Positions 39,463-51,337 of a stretch of DNA of 64,000 nt are shown piece by piece (the first letter of the stretch is position 1; every line of letters starts with the position of its first letter). A program made the position numbers and the translations under genes. Below the pieces are notes generated by a model. It saw only the letters and a program-made list of their open reading frames with translations, was not told where the DNA came from and searched no databases. Source of the DNA: Streptomyces mobaraensis NBRC 13819 = DSM 40847 (GTDB lineage Bacteria > Actinomycetota > Actinomycetes > Streptomycetales > Streptomycetaceae); NCBI RefSeq assembly GCF_017916255.1, contig NZ_CP072827.1:124001-188000 (forward strand). The letters are read 5' to 3'.

Positions 39463-39530
39463 TTGCGTCCGGCCCGGTCGGCCCCGTCGGCCTTGCCGGG
39501 GCCGCCGGTGCGTCGTCGGGCGGCCTCCGG

Positions 39531-41519
<1,989 letters not shown>

Positions 41520-43079
41520 TCAGCCAAGGGCCGCGCCCAGCACCATGAACCCGGCGACCGCCACGAGCAGGATGCCCATGAGAGGGGCGATGAACCGCAG
41601 GTAGCGGTCGTAGCGAACCTTGGCCAGGGCCAGGCCGCCCATCACCACCGCCGAGGTGGGGGTGATCAGATTCACCCAGCCCGAGGCCGACTGGTAGGCG
41701 GTGACGACCGCGGCCCGGCTCACTCCGGCGAAGTCGGCGAGCGGGGCGAGGATGGGCATGGCCAGGGCCGCGTGGCCCGAGGACGAGGGCACGAAGAACG
41801 CCAGCGGCAGGTTGACCAGGAACATCAGCACCGCGAAGAACCCGGACGAGGTGCCGGACACCGCGTGCTGGAGCCGGTCGAGGATGGTGTCGGTGACGCT
41901 GGCGTTGTTCATGATGACGGTGACACCGCGGGCCAGCATGATGATCATCGCCGCGCCGATGAAGTCCCCGGCGCCCGCCGTGATGGCGTTGGTGATTCCC
42001 TTCTCGCCGAGCCCCGCCACCAGTCCGACCAGCACGGCGGCGGCGATGAACAGGGCGGCCAGTTCGGGGAAGTACCAGCCCAGGGTGGGCAGGAAGGTGA
42101 CGTGGAGGTCGGCCCAGGGGATCACCGCGAAGATCATGAAGAGGAAGGTGGCGGCGAAGAGGGCGAGGACGGCCTTCTGCCGTGCGGTGAGCTTCCCCGC
42201 GTCCGCGCCCTCCTTCCGCAGCGCCTCGTCCTCCGGCAGCGGCGCGACGAGCGAGCGCCCGGGTGCGGCGTGGACGCGGTCGGCGTAGCGGACCACGTAG
42301 CCGGCGGCCAGCGCGGTCAGCACCGCCCACATCAGCAGCCGGAGCACGATGCCGTCGCCGGTGCCGATGCCTGCGCTGTCGGAGGCCACGCCGGTGGCGA
42401 AGGGGTTGACGGTGGAGGCGAGGGTGCCGACGCCGGCGCCGACCATGATGACCGTCGCGCCGACCATGCGGTCGTAGCCCAGCTTGAGCATCAGCGGGAT
42501 CATCAGCCCGTAGAAGCCCAGGGTCTCCTCCGCCATCCCGTAGGTGGTGCCGCCGAGGGAGAACAGGCTCATCAGCACGATCAGCAGCAGCGTGCGGTGC
42601 CGCTGGAGGCGGTCCGCCAGCCGGGCCACGCCGGAGGTCAGGGCGCCGGTGCGGAGGGTGACGGTGATGAACGCGCCGACGGCGAGGACGAAGAGGAAGA
42701 CGCCGGCGGCGCCGAAGAAGGCACCGGTGCCGCCGGGGGCGGTGAGGCCGGACGTGTCGTCGGTGACGCCGTAGAGCCCGTTCACCGGGGAGAGGAAGAG
42801 GTCCTTGAGGCGGGCGCCGAAGTCCTGGGTGAGGTGGACGGAGTGGTAGGTGCCGGGGACGGGGCCGCCGTCCTTGGTCTCGTACCGGCCCGAGGGGATG
42901 ACGAAGGTCAGCGCCCACACGGCGAGCGTGACGGCGGCCAGCACGGTGAAGGCGGAGGGGAAGTGGAACCCCTTCTTCTTGGGCACGGCGGGGGGCGCCG
43001 GAGTTCCGGGTGCCGCGGGGGCCCCGCCCCCGGCCTCGTCGGCCGGGGCGGGGGTGGGAGCGGAGGCGCGGGGGCTCAT
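41520..43079 (-). CDS. arcD: YfcC/DcuC-family membrane transporter, probable arginine/ornithine carrier of the arginine deiminase operon
   Basis: 519 aa from ATG 43079, overlapping the carbamate kinase stop by ATGA. It is a multispanning protein of the YfcC (C4-dicarboxylate anaerobic carrier-like) family: KKKGFHFPSAFTVL before segment 1, LGGTTYGMAEETLGFYGLMI, VGAGVGTLASTVNPFATGVA, and FVPSSSGHAALAMPILAPLA late on. In arginine deiminase operons this family often replaces the classical ArcD antiporter and is thought to exchange arginine for ornithine. The symbol reflects role by position, not sequence identity to Pseudomonas ArcD. Confidence 0.85.
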   Translation of the reverse strand: MSPRASAPTPAPADEAGGGAPAAPGTPAPPAVPKKKGFHFPSAFTVLAAVTLAVWALTFVIPSGRYETKDGGPVPGTYHSVHLTQDFGARLKDLFLSPVNGLYGVTDDTSGLTAPGGTGAFFGAAGVFLFVLAVGAFITVTLRTGALTSGVARLADRLQRHRTLLLIVLMSLFSLGGTTYGMAEETLGFYGLMIPLMLKLGYDRMVGATVIMVGAGVGTLASTVNPFATGVASDSAGIGTGDGIVLRLLMWAVLTALAAGYVVRYADRVHAAPGRSLVAPLPEDEALRKEGADAGKLTARQKAVLALFAATFLFMIFAVIPWADLHVTFLPTLGWYFPELAALFIAAAVLVGLVAGLGEKGITNAITAGAGDFIGAAMIIMLARGVTVIMNNASVTDTILDRLQHAVSGTSSGFFAVLMFLVNLPLAFFVPSSSGHAALAMPILAPLADFAGVSRAAVVTAYQSASGWVNLITPTSAVVMGGLALAKVRYDRYLRFIAPLMGILLVAVAGFMVLGAALG

Positions 43080-44029
43080 GACCGGTCCTGTGGCTGGTCG
43101 TCCGCGCCGTCGAAGGGGCGGCCGCTGGGGGTGACGACGGTGCCGGCGGCTCCGTCGAGGAGGGCGGCGGCGTCCTGGAGGGCGCCGATGGCGGCCATGC
43201 CGCCGGTCAGTTCCACGAACCGGCAGACGGCCTCGACCTTGGGTCCCATCGAGCCGGCGGGGAACTCCTCGGCCCGCAGCCGGCCCGGCGTGGTGTACCG
43301 GATCGGCTCCGCGTCCGGCGTGCCGTACCCGCGGACGACCGCGGGCACGTCCGTCAGCAGGAGCAGGGCATCGGCGTCCAGCGCCTCGGCGAGCAGGGCG
43401 GCGGTGAGGTCCTTGTCGACGACCGCCTCCACGCCGGTGAGCCGCCCGGCCTCGTCGCGGACGACGGGGACCCCGCCGCCGCCGGCGCACACGGCCACCG
43501 CGCCGGAGTTGAGCAGCAGTCGGATCAGCCGGGTCTCGACGACGCGCTGGGGATCGGGCGAGGGGACGACGCGCCGCCAGTGGTCCCCGTCCCGCCGGAC
43601 GGTCCAGCCGCGCTCGGCGGCGAGCCGTTCGGCCGTTTCCTCGTCGTACACCGGCCCGACGAACTTGGTCGGTTCGGCGAAGGCCGGGTCGGCGGCGGAG
43701 ACGAGGGTCTGGTTGAGCAGGGCGCAGATCTGGCGGCCGGGGAGGGCGTTCTGCAGGGACTGGAGGAGCCAGTAGCCGATCATGCCCTGGGTCTCGGCGC
43801 CCAGGACGTCGAAGGGGTAGGGCGAGGTGAGGCTGTGGTCGGCGGCGCTCTGCAGGGCGAGCAGGCCGACCTGGGGGCCGTTGCCGTGGGTGATGACCAC
43901 CTCGTGCCGGTGGGCGAGGGGGGCGAGGGCGGCCACGGCCGTCCGGACGTTGGCGAGCTGCACGGCCGCGTCCGGCCGGTCTCCTCTGCGCAGCAGGGCG
44001 TTTCCGCCGAGCGCGACGACGACGCGCAT
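43076..44029 (-). CDS. arcC: Carbamate kinase
   Basis: 317 aa from ATG 44029. Amino-acid-kinase fold with VVVALGGNALL at the N-terminus, ITHGNGPQVGLLALQ, and CAGGGGVPVV near the middle; VDKDLTAALLA is also typical of carbamate kinase. It turns carbamoyl phosphate plus ADP into ATP, CO2 and ammonia, the energy-yielding last step of the arginine deiminase pathway. It lies 33 bp after arcB and overlaps the transporter gene. Confidence 0.96.
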   Translation of the reverse strand: MRVVVALGGNALLRRGDRPDAAVQLANVRTAVAALAPLAHRHEVVITHGNGPQVGLLALQSAADHSLTSPYPFDVLGAETQGMIGYWLLQSLQNALPGRQICALLNQTLVSAADPAFAEPTKFVGPVYDEETAERLAAERGWTVRRDGDHWRRVVPSPDPQRVVETRLIRLLLNSGAVAVCAGGGGVPVVRDEAGRLTGVEAVVDKDLTAALLAEALDADALLLLTDVPAVVRGYGTPDAEPIRYTTPGRLRAEEFPAGSMGPKVEAVCRFVELTGGMAAIGALQDAAALLDGAAGTVVTPSGRPFDGADDQPQDRS

Positions 44030-44062
44030 GATGTCTCCTGTGGAGGGCGGGAGTCGGGGGCG

Positions 44063-45064
44063 TCAGTCGCCGAGGGTGGCGACGAGGACGGCCTTGATGG
44101 TGTGCAGCCGGTTCTCGGCCTGGTCGAAGACGACGGAGTGGGGCGACTCGAAGACCTCGTCGGTGACTTCGAGGGCCGTCATGCCGGTGCGGGCGAGTAT
44201 CTCCGCGCCCACGGTGGTGCCGCTGTCGTGGAAGGCGGGCAGGCAGTGCATGAACTTGACGCGCGGGTTGCCGGTGGCCTTCAGCACGTCCATGGTCACC
44301 TGGTAGGGCTTGAGGAGTGCGATCCGCTCGTCCCAGATCTCCTTGGGCTCGCCCATGGAGACCCAGACGTCGGTGTAGACGAAGTCGACGCCGGCCACTC
44401 CCCCGTCGACGTCCTCGGTGACGGTGATCCGCGCGCCGGTGGACCCGGCGACGCGCCGGGCCTCCTTGACGACGTCGGGGCTGTTGCGCAGGCTCGCCGG
44501 GCCGACCATGCGGACGTCCATGCCGAGCATCGCGCCCATGACGAGCAGGGAGTTGCCGACGTTGTTGCGGGCGTCGCCGAGGTAGGCGAAGGAGATCTCG
44601 TGCAGCGGCTTCTGGGTGTTCTCCCACATGGTCAGGGCGTCGGCGAGCGACTGGGTGGGGTGCCACTCGTCGGTCAGGCCGTTCCACACCGGGACGCCCG
44701 AGTGGTCGGCCAGTTCCTCGACGGCGTGCTGACTGCTGCCGCGGTACTCGATGCCGTCGTACATCCGGCCCAGGACGCGGGCGGTGTCCTTCACGGACTC
44801 CTTGTGGCCCATCTGCGAGCCGGTGGGCTCCAGGTAGGTGACGTGGGCGCCCTGCTGGTGGGCGGCGGCCTCGAAGGCGCAGCGGGTGCGGGTGGAGGTC
44901 TTCTCGAAGATGATGACGATGTTGCGGCCGCGCAGCCGCTGCTGCTCGGTGCCGCTGTTGCGGGCGGTCTTCAGCTGGGCGGACAGGTCGAGGAGGTAGC
45001 GGAACTCGGCGGTGGTGAAGTCGAGTTCCTTGAGGAAGCTGCGGTGGCGGAGGTTGAGGGCCAT
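44063..45064 (-). CDS. arcB: Ornithine carbamoyltransferase, catabolic
   Basis: 333 aa from ATG 45064. It has the carbamoyl-phosphate motif [13 protein letters not shown], the [12 protein letters not shown] segment and the ornithine loop HCLPAFHD. In this operon it should run in the catabolic direction, splitting citrulline with phosphate into ornithine and carbamoyl phosphate. It lies 42 bp after arcA on the same strand. Confidence 0.96.
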   Translation of the reverse strand: MALNLRHRSFLKELDFTTAEFRYLLDLSAQLKTARNSGTEQQRLRGRNIVIIFEKTSTRTRCAFEAAAHQQGAHVTYLEPTGSQMGHKESVKDTARVLGRMYDGIEYRGSSQHAVEELADHSGVPVWNGLTDEWHPTQSLADALTMWENTQKPLHEISFAYLGDARNNVGNSLLVMGAMLGMDVRMVGPASLRNSPDVVKEARRVAGSTGARITVTEDVDGGVAGVDFVYTDVWVSMGEPKEIWDERIALLKPYQVTMDVLKATGNPRVKFMHCLPAFHDSGTTVGAEILARTGMTALEVTDEVFESPHSVVFDQAENRLHTIKAVLVATLGD

Positions 45065-45106
45065 GGTCGTGTGCTCCTGACAGGTGGGATGCGGCGGGCG
45101 GTGGGG

Positions 45107-46330
45107 TCAGACGGCGTCGCGCTCGACGGGGCAGCTCATGCAGCGCGGGCCGCCGCGCCCGCGGCCGAGTTCGCTGCCGCGGATGGTGATGACCTCGATG
45201 CCGTTGCGGCGCAGGTGGGTGTTGGTGGTGACGTTGCGTTCGTAGGCGACGACGACGCCGGGCTCGACGGCCAGGACGTTGCAGCCGTCGTCCCACTGCT
45301 CCCGTTCGGCGGAGTGGACGTTCTGCGTCGCGGTGAGCACCTTGATCGCGGGCAGGCCCAGCGCGTCGGCGATGGCGTGGCGCGTGTCGCCGGGCGCGTG
45401 GTCGGTGAGGTGCAGCTTCTCGCCGTCGCCGCCCGGTTCGACGGTGACCGACGGCAGCGCGCCGAGGCCGGCGTACTGGGTGAAGGTGTCACCGCTCACC
45501 ATGGTCATGACAGTGTCGAGGTGCATGAAGGTGCGCTTCTTGGGCATCTCCAGCGCCACCACCTTGCGGGCCGAGCCGGCCGCGAACATCCGCAGGGCGA
45601 GGGCCTCGACGGCCTGCGGCGTGGTGCGCTCGCTCATCCCCACCAGGACCGCGCCGTTGCCGATGACCAGGACGTCGCCGCCCTCGATCGTGGACGGGTG
45701 GTCGGCCTGGCCCGCCGACCAGCGCTGGAACTCCTGCTTCTCGAACAGCGGGTGATGCGCGTAGATCGCCTCGAAGTGCACCGTCTCGCGGCGCCGGGCC
45801 CGCTTCTTCATGGCGTTCACGCTGACGCCGTCGTAGACCCAGCAGGAAGTGTCGCGGGTGAAGAGGTGGTTGGGCAGCGGCGCGAGGACGAAGTCGTCGG
45901 GGGCCATGGCGTGCAGCCGCACGCTGGGCAGGACGCCCATGCGCTGGTCGAGCTCGCGCTTGGTCACGCCGCCGATGAGGCAACCGGTCAGCTCGGCCGG
46001 CTCCATGGCGTCGAAGACGGCCCGCATGCGGTCGGTGGCCAGGATCCCGAACTCCCGCTCGTCGAACACCCGGTCGACGACCAGTGAGCGGGCGGCCGGC
46101 AGGGCCAGGGTCTCGGTGAGCAGGTCGGCCAGGTAGTGCACGCGCACACCGCGGTCCCGGAGGGTGTCGGCGAACGCGTCGTGCTCCTCGCGGGCGCGCT
46201 TGACCCACAGCACGTCGTCGAAGAGCAACTCGTCCTTGTTGCCGGGGGTCAGCCGCTTCAGTTCGAGGTCGGGGCGATGGAGGATCACCTGCCGCAGCCG
46301 GCCGGTCTCGGAATCCACGTGGAAGGTCAT
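45107..46330 (-). CDS. arcA: Arginine deiminase
   Basis: 407 aa from ATG 46330, which gives the standard N-terminus [20 protein letters not shown]. Active-site text includes [32 protein letters not shown] and the catalytic Cys region GGPRCMSCP near the end. It hydrolyses arginine to citrulline and ammonia. It opens the arc operon; the 354-bp gap shared with the divergent nitroreductase gene holds several GGGACC-type sites. Confidence 0.97.
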   Translation of the reverse strand: MTFHVDSETGRLRQVILHRPDLELKRLTPGNKDELLFDDVLWVKRAREEHDAFADTLRDRGVRVHYLADLLTETLALPAARSLVVDRVFDEREFGILATDRMRAVFDAMEPAELTGCLIGGVTKRELDQRMGVLPSVRLHAMAPDDFVLAPLPNHLFTRDTSCWVYDGVSVNAMKKRARRRETVHFEAIYAHHPLFEKQEFQRWSAGQADHPSTIEGGDVLVIGNGAVLVGMSERTTPQAVEALALRMFAAGSARKVVALEMPKKRTFMHLDTVMTMVSGDTFTQYAGLGALPSVTVEPGGDGEKLHLTDHAPGDTRHAIADALGLPAIKVLTATQNVHSAEREQWDDGCNVLAVEPGVVVAYERNVTTNTHLRRNGIEVITIRGSELGRGRGGPRCMSCPVERDAV

Positions 46331-46684
46331 GAGGGTCTCCTGCACGGAGGGGGAGCGGCGCGCCGGGCGGTGCCGGGCGCTCGTCTCCGAAGGACCGGAA
46401 GCCTCGGAAGGGGAGTCCGGTTCGAGCGGTTCCACCGTGTCACGGGGACCTCGCCCGGCCGCACCGCCGCTGGTCCCCAACGCAGGCCCCCTGGTCCCGG
46501 CTTCACCAGGGACCACGCCCGTCACGACCGGGACCATCGGCCCCGGGACCGTCCCGGCCGGGGACGGACTCCGGCGGGCCCGGGACGGATGGTCCATGGC
46601 CCGTGCCCGCCTCGCGGGCGGACGGTGGAGGCGCCGGAGGACGACGGGCCCGGCCCGGCCGGGCCCGGAGAGGACTCGATCGCC
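46331..46684. promoter_or_regulatory. Divergent promoter region of arcA and the first nitroreductase
   Basis: 354 bp holding a cluster of GGGAC/GTCCC elements: a good match at 46530-46543, with partial ones near 46444 and 46546. No gene is seen. Confidence 0.55.
46530..46543. promoter_or_regulatory. DevR/OsdR-like box between arcA and nitroreductase
   Basis: GGGACCATCGGCCC, one base different from the commonest form in this island (A for T at position 7). It sits about 140 bp from the nitroreductase start and 200 bp from the arcA start. Confidence 0.5.
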
Positions 46685-47671
46685 ATGTATGTGCCCGAAC
46701 TCGACGCCGCGGCCCTGGAGACCCTGGTCGCCGCCGCGGTCGCCGCTCCCTCCCTCCACGCCGCGCGGCCCTGGCGGCTACGGCTGGAACCCGACTCCCG
46801 GGCGCTGGAGGTGCGGTCCGCACGGGGACTTCCGCCGTCACCGGCGGACCCGGCGGCGCGGTCCCTGCACTTGTCCGCGGGGGCCGCGGTGTTCAACCTG
46901 CGGGTGGCCGCCGCCCACCTGGGCTGGGAGGCGGTGGTCCGGCCGCTGCCGGCTCCGGACGACCCCGGCCTGCTCGCCGTCGTCACGCTCCGGGCGGCAG
47001 GGGCCGGCCGCTCGCGCGACCGGGACCTCTACGCGGCCGTGGCCCGGTGCCCCGTCAGCCGGCTGCCGTTCACCGCGCGGCCGGTCCCCGCGTCCGTCGT
47101 GGCGGAGCTGTGCGCGGGCGCCCGCGCCGAGGGCACACGGCTGTACGTCCCGGATCCCGCCGCCACGCGCCGCGTCCTCGGGCTGACCGCGGAGGGCGAA
47201 CAACGCTCCTTCGGCGGGTGGGGCCACCGGGCGGACACGGGCCGCTCGCGGGAGCACCGCGCCTGGGTCACACCGCCCGGCGCCTGCCCGTACGGCACCC
47301 CGCCCATCGCCCCGGAACCGCTCGACCTGACACGGAAGGCGCCGGTGGGGGACTTCCTGGGCAGCGGCCGCACGGCGCGGATCCGCGCGCTGCCCCTGGA
47401 ACCCCATGTCAGGGTGGCGCTGTTGCTGACCGACGGCGACGGGCCGGAGGACTGGCTGCGGGCCGGGCAGGCCGTGGAGCGGGTACTCCTGGTGGCCGCC
47501 GCCCGGGGCGTGCGGACGGCCGTGCTCCAACAGGCGCTCGACTGGCCGGATCTGCGCCGCGAGTTGCCGGGCGGCGGCTTTGGGCGCCCGCAGTGCCTCA
47601 TCCGCTTCGGCTACGGCCCCGACGACGAGCCGGTCCCGCGCGCGACGGCCGGCGCGGTGACGCGGATGTGA
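46685..47671 (+). CDS. Acg-type nitroreductase-fold protein
   Basis: 328 aa from ATG 46685. It resembles the Acg (Rv2032)/Rv3131 group of flavin-fold nitroreductase-like proteins: [17 protein letters not shown] at the N-terminus, [30 protein letters not shown], and [20 protein letters not shown] near the C-terminus. In M. tuberculosis these genes belong to the DosR dormancy regulon; Acg binds FMN but lacks ordinary nitroreductase activity. It is divergent from arcA and ends just before a strong hairpin. A paralogue is at 54253-55233. Confidence 0.9.
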   Translation: MYVPELDAAALETLVAAAVAAPSLHAARPWRLRLEPDSRALEVRSARGLPPSPADPAARSLHLSAGAAVFNLRVAAAHLGWEAVVRPLPAPDDPGLLAVVTLRAAGAGRSRDRDLYAAVARCPVSRLPFTARPVPASVVAELCAGARAEGTRLYVPDPAATRRVLGLTAEGEQRSFGGWGHRADTGRSREHRAWVTPPGACPYGTPPIAPEPLDLTRKAPVGDFLGSGRTARIRALPLEPHVRVALLLTDGDGPEDWLRAGQAVERVLLVAAARGVRTAVLQQALDWPDLRRELPGGGFGRPQCLIRFGYGPDDEPVPRATAGAVTRM

Positions 47672-47700
47672 CGGGGACTGTGCCGAGGACGACGGGGCGC

Positions 47701-47734
47701 GAAGGCCCCCGGCCGATCGCGGCCGGGGGCCTTC
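47701..47734. terminator. Hairpin terminator after the first nitroreductase
   Basis: Perfect 15-bp GC-rich arms with a 4-nt ATCG loop, 29 bp after the stop codon. Confidence 0.85.
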
Positions 47735-47968
47735 TTCCGTGGGCGGACGGGCGTTCGCGACGAAGGCCCGGTCATGGTCCGTGCGACGGGTGTACGCGGG
47801 CGTGGGCGCGGGGCCGCACAAGGGGCACCCGGGCGGCAGCGGATCACCCGAGCGCACGTCGTCCGGCAGGTCACGCGCCCGCCCACCACCTCACCGCATG
47901 CCGGTGCGCCGGGCCGCGCACGGCAGCGGCCGGGCCCGCGCGAGTGCCCGATCCCGTCGGACCGCGTG

Positions 47969-48024
47969 GGGAACGGCGAACGGCCCGCCACCGCGGGCGC
48001 GGTGGCGGGCCGTTCGCCGTTCCC
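47969..48024. terminator. Very long perfect hairpin downstream of the universal stress gene
   Basis: Arms 47969-47994 and 47999-48024, 26 bp each and perfectly complementary, with a 4-nt loop. It lies 29 bp past the stop of the minus-strand usp gene and probably ends its transcript. Confidence 0.85.
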
Positions 48025-48053
48025 GGTCCGGGCCCGGGCGGCCGGGCCCGGGA

Positions 48054-48929
48054 CTACGGGCAGGGGACCACGGCGACGGGGCAGGGCGCATGGTGGAGGA
48101 CCGCCTGGGTGACCGCGCCGATCCGGGCGCGTCCGTGCTCTCCCCCGGTCCGGTGGCCGACGACCATGAGGGCGGCCGACCCGCCGTAGGACAGCAACAG
48201 CTCGCCGGCGCTCCCCAGTTCGAGGGTCTCGACGACCTCCACCCCGGGGTACCTGGCACGCCACGGCCGGAGCGCCTCGGTCAGCCGCTCCCGCTCCAGC
48301 GCCGACAGGCCGCCCGTCTCCTCGCCCACCCACGCCGAGCCGGCGCTCCAGGCGAAGACCGGCGGGAGGTGCCAGGCCCGGACGGCTCGCAGCCGGACGC
48401 CGCGTGCCGCCGCGGCGGCGAAGGCGAAGTCCAGGGCCGGTCCGGAACCGTCGTCGTCGACGTCCTGGACACCCACCACGATCTCCGTCGCCGTCGCGTC
48501 CGCCCGCTTCTCGTCCGGCCGGCGCACCAGGACCACCGGCCCGCCGGCCCGCGGCAGCACCCGGAGGGCGACGGACCCCAGCAGCCGGCCGACGAGCGCG
48601 CCGTGGCCGCGGGAGCCCAGCACGAGCAGGTCGGTCTGCCCGGCCTCGGCGACCAGGGCGGGCACCGGATCGTCGGAGAGCACCTGGGTGACGACCGTCA
48701 GCTCCGGGTGCGCGGAGCCCGCCCGCTTCTCCGCCTCCCGCAGCACGTTCTCGGCCCACTCCCGCTGCACGGCCTCGTCGGCGGCGACCGGCACGTCCAA
48801 GGGCCGCCACACCCAGGCGAACACGACGCGAAGGACCGCGGCACGGCGGGACGCCTCGGCGGCCGCCCAGTCGACGGCGGCGAGGCTGTGGTCGGTTCCG
48901 TCGACTCCGACGGTGATGGTGCCGGGCAT
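48054..48929 (-). CDS. Tandem universal stress protein
   Basis: 291 aa from ATG 48929. Two UspA domains are joined: the first starts TITVGVDGTDHSLAAVDWAA and carries an ATP-binding GSRGHGALVGRLLGSVALRV motif; the second starts EIVVGVQDVDDDGS and has the looser VVGHRTGGEHGRARIGAVTQ. Double-domain Usp proteins are abundant in the DosR regulon (for example Rv2623). Two GGGACCTTCGG sites lie in the upstream gap, which is shared with the Rv1733c-like gene. Confidence 0.95.
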   Translation of the reverse strand: MPGTITVGVDGTDHSLAAVDWAAAEASRRAAVLRVVFAWVWRPLDVPVAADEAVQREWAENVLREAEKRAGSAHPELTVVTQVLSDDPVPALVAEAGQTDLLVLGSRGHGALVGRLLGSVALRVLPRAGGPVVLVRRPDEKRADATATEIVVGVQDVDDDGSGPALDFAFAAAAARGVRLRAVRAWHLPPVFAWSAGSAWVGEETGGLSALERERLTEALRPWRARYPGVEVVETLELGSAGELLLSYGGSAALMVVGHRTGGEHGRARIGAVTQAVLHHAPCPVAVVPCP

Positions 48930-49078
48930 GGAGTGCCTCCTTGTGGCGGGGAGCGGATGGACTCCCGTCCACTGTGGCGCCGGGCGCGGCCGGGCGCACG
49001 GAGGACGGAGTCCTCGACACCGGGGCCGGACGGTCCTGCTCCGCGCGGCCCGCCGCTCCGGGTGGCCCGGGCACGGCC

Positions 49079-49092
49079 GGGACCTTCGGCCC
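49079..49092. promoter_or_regulatory. DevR/OsdR-like box upstream of usp
   Basis: GGGACCTTCGGCCC, identical to the phosphoketolase-upstream copy. It lies 150 bp before the usp start. Confidence 0.55.
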
Positions 49093-49516
49093 TGCGAACC
49101 GGTCAGGGCACGGGCACCGGGGTCACCCGGCGGCGGGCGCGGCACAGCGCGGAGTGGGTGCCGGGGCCGAGCCGCTATCCGGCACCGTGCCGCCCGCGCC
49201 GCGCACCGGGAGCGGGGTCGCTCGCCGCGGCCAGTGGCCGCCCGGCGGCCCGTACTCGGCCTCGGCGCGGACCCCGGCGTCCGGGTGCTTCGGGGCGCCG
49301 CCGAGCCGCGCCGTCCCGGTGCCGCTCCGCGGGAGGCAGCGTGCAGGGCACTACCAGTAGCGCAAGCCGCGCGGCACGCGCAGGTCAGTGCGGCGGCGCG
49401 CGGCCTCCTCGGAGCCGAAGCGCGGACGTTGCGCCCGGGCCGTCACCGAAGGGCCATGGCACGGCTCCGCGGGGGCCCGTTCGGTCCCCTCCGGTGCCGC
49501 CGGGCGTCCTGGCCTC

Positions 49517-49530
49517 GGGACCTTCGGCCT
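49517..49530. promoter_or_regulatory. DevR/OsdR-like box upstream of the Rv1733c-like gene
   Basis: GGGACCTTCGGCCT, one base from the exact form, about 80 bp before ATG 49609. Confidence 0.55.
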
Positions 49531-49608
49531 CGTGACGCCGGACCGCCGGGGGTCCCACGGTCGGAGCAGCGCGCCGAGCCGTACGGATTCCCGCCCGCGG
49601 AGGCACCC

Positions 49609-50175
49609 ATGACGACGCACCACCCACGCCGCCGGCACGACTCCGTGCGGCGCGCCTGCGACCGCTGCCAGAGCCGGCTCTGCGCCTGCCTGCTGGTCCT
49701 GCTGGTCCTCGCCCTGGCCACCGTGCCGTTCCTGGCGGGCGAGGCCGCCTACGCCGCCGAGTCGCGGGTCGCGGCACGGCAGTCGGCCGCCCGGCACCGG
49801 GTCACCGCGCACGCGGTGACCGACGCTCAGGGGGTCTCGGCCGCGAGCGGTGTCCGGTGGGCACCGGTCCGCTGGACCGACGGGCGGGGCGGGTCCCACA
49901 CCGGTTTCACCGAGGTCCCCGGAGACATCGTCGAGGGCGGAGCGGTCGAGGTGTGGGTGGACGGGTCGGGGCGGCTCGTCAAGCCTCCGACGACCCGTCA
50001 GGAGGCTCTGAGCACCGGGTGGTTCACGGGCGCCATGGCGGCCGTGGCGGTGCTGCTCGTCCACCTCGGCGCGCGGACCGCGCTGATCGCCGCGATCGAC
50101 CGCCGACGGTACGAGCAGTGGGCGGCCGAGTGGCGCGTCGTGGAACCGCTCTGGTCGAAGCGGCTGCCCACCTGA
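49609..50175 (+). CDS. Two-span membrane protein, Rv1733c-like
   Basis: 188 aa from ATG 49609. A basic N-terminus (HHPRRRHDSVRRACDR) precedes a first membrane segment (LVLLVLALATVPFLAGEAAY). A loop of about 90 residues follows with the GAVEVWVDGSGRLVKPPTTR pattern, then a second segment (TGWFTGAMAAVAVLLVHLGA) and a cytoplasmic tail RYEQWAAEWRVVEPLW. This layout is that of the actinobacterial Rv1733c family, whose M. tuberculosis member is a DosR-regulon protein of unknown function. Placement among other dormancy genes supports the assignment. Confidence 0.78.
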   Translation: MTTHHPRRRHDSVRRACDRCQSRLCACLLVLLVLALATVPFLAGEAAYAAESRVAARQSAARHRVTAHAVTDAQGVSAASGVRWAPVRWTDGRGGSHTGFTEVPGDIVEGGAVEVWVDGSGRLVKPPTTRQEALSTGWFTGAMAAVAVLLVHLGARTALIAAIDRRRYEQWAAEWRVVEPLWSKRLPT

Positions 50176-50373
50176 CGTCCGGCACCGGCCCCTCCAGTCG
50201 TCACCCGCGCGGCCCCGAACCGACCACACATGGCCTCGGGACCGCGACTGAACCGCGCGCGGTCCCGGAGCCGCTGCGGGCCGGCCCGCTGAACGGGCCC
50301 GGCCGGCCGAGCCCGACCGACCCGCCCATCCCCACTCACCGCCCCGCACAACCCGCCCGACCCGCCCGCCGGC

Positions 50374-51006
50374 TCACCCCGTCGGCCCGCGCTCGGCGGC
50401 CCGCCCGCGCCCACCGCCCCACCCCGGTTCGCCACCGGTGTGCAGTCGGCTGACGACGCCGGTGACGCCGTCCACCCGCCAGGTCTCCCGCACGGCCCCC
50501 GGGACGTCCACGGTGGCCGGCACCCGGCCGTCCAGCGTGACGAGGCCGTCGCGGACCGCGACGCGCACGGCCCCCTCGGGTACCCGCAACACCCCGGGCA
50601 GGACGCGGCCCTCGATGTCCTCGCGGATCGCGGCGTCGGTCCGCAGGAAGACGCGCAGCAGGTCGCCGCGGGTGACGATGCCGATGAGCCGGTCCTCCTC
50701 GTCCACGACGGGCAGCCGGTTGACGCGGTGGCGGTCCATGACGCGGGCGGCGTCGGCCGCGCGCTGTTCGGGGTGCACGGTGAGGGCGGGGCTGGACATC
50801 AGCTCCGCCGCGGTGCCGCCGCGCTCCCGATGGCGTGCCAGGTCCTTCTCGGACACCACCCCGACGACCTTGTCGTCCGGGTCGAGCACCGGAACGCCGC
50901 TGACGCCGCGCCGGCGCAGCAGCCGTACGAGGCCCTCGAACGACGTGCCCGGACGGGCACGCGCCACGGGGCTCGTCATGATCTCCCCGACGATCGGCGT
51001 CTGCAC
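50374..51006 (-). CDS. CBS-pair protein with C-terminal BON domain
   Basis: 210 aa from GTG 51006 with AGGAGGG upstream. Two CBS repeats (VGEIMTSPVARARPG; VSGVPVLDPDDKVVGVVSEK; AELMSSPALTVHPEQ; RLPVVDEEDRLIGIVTRGDL) occupy residues 1-125 and probably bind adenosine nucleotides. A BON domain follows (VRDGLVTLDGRVPATVDVPG). CBS proteins such as Rv2626c (Hrp1) belong to the DosR regulon. It is divergent from adhE, sharing a gap with a DevR-like site. Confidence 0.93.
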   Translation of the reverse strand: MQTPIVGEIMTSPVARARPGTSFEGLVRLLRRRGVSGVPVLDPDDKVVGVVSEKDLARHRERGGTAAELMSSPALTVHPEQRAADAARVMDRHRVNRLPVVDEEDRLIGIVTRGDLLRVFLRTDAAIREDIEGRVLPGVLRVPEGAVRVAVRDGLVTLDGRVPATVDVPGAVRETWRVDGVTGVVSRLHTGGEPGWGGGRGRAAERGPTG

Positions 51007-51207
51007 GGGGCTGCCCTCCTCTCCTACCGGTTCCTCGGTGACGCGTCCCCCGGCCGCCCGGGAACCGGCGGGCGTCCGTTCCCTCCAGCGTGCCGCGCCG
51101 TCCGCCACGCCGCTGGGGCCGACCGGTCCCGTACGCGGTCCCTCCCCGGTGCGGGGCCGAACGGCCTCCCGGCAGGCGCCGGTTCGCGGACCACCGGGCC
51201 GCGGCGG

Positions 51208-51222
51208 GGGACCTTCGTACCC
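51208..51222. promoter_or_regulatory. DevR/OsdR-like box between the CBS gene and adhE
   Basis: GGGACCTTCGTACCC, a close variant of the island motif, about 115 bp before the adhE start and 200 bp before the CBS-gene start. Confidence 0.5.
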
Positions 51223-51337
51223 TCGGTGCCGCGGGGGCGGTGGGTGAGGCTGGCGGTGCGGGCGGCACCCCGGGCGGGCGCCGCCCGGTCAGGCCGCCGG
51301 CACCCCGGCCGCGTACCGACCACGACGGAGTCCCCCC

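Larger units (their letters stand above)
48930..49608. other. Divergent promoter region of usp and the Rv1733c-like gene
   Basis: About 680 bp without a supportable gene. It holds two copies of the island motif (49079-49092 exact; 49517-49530 with one change), one nearer each gene. Confidence 0.55.
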
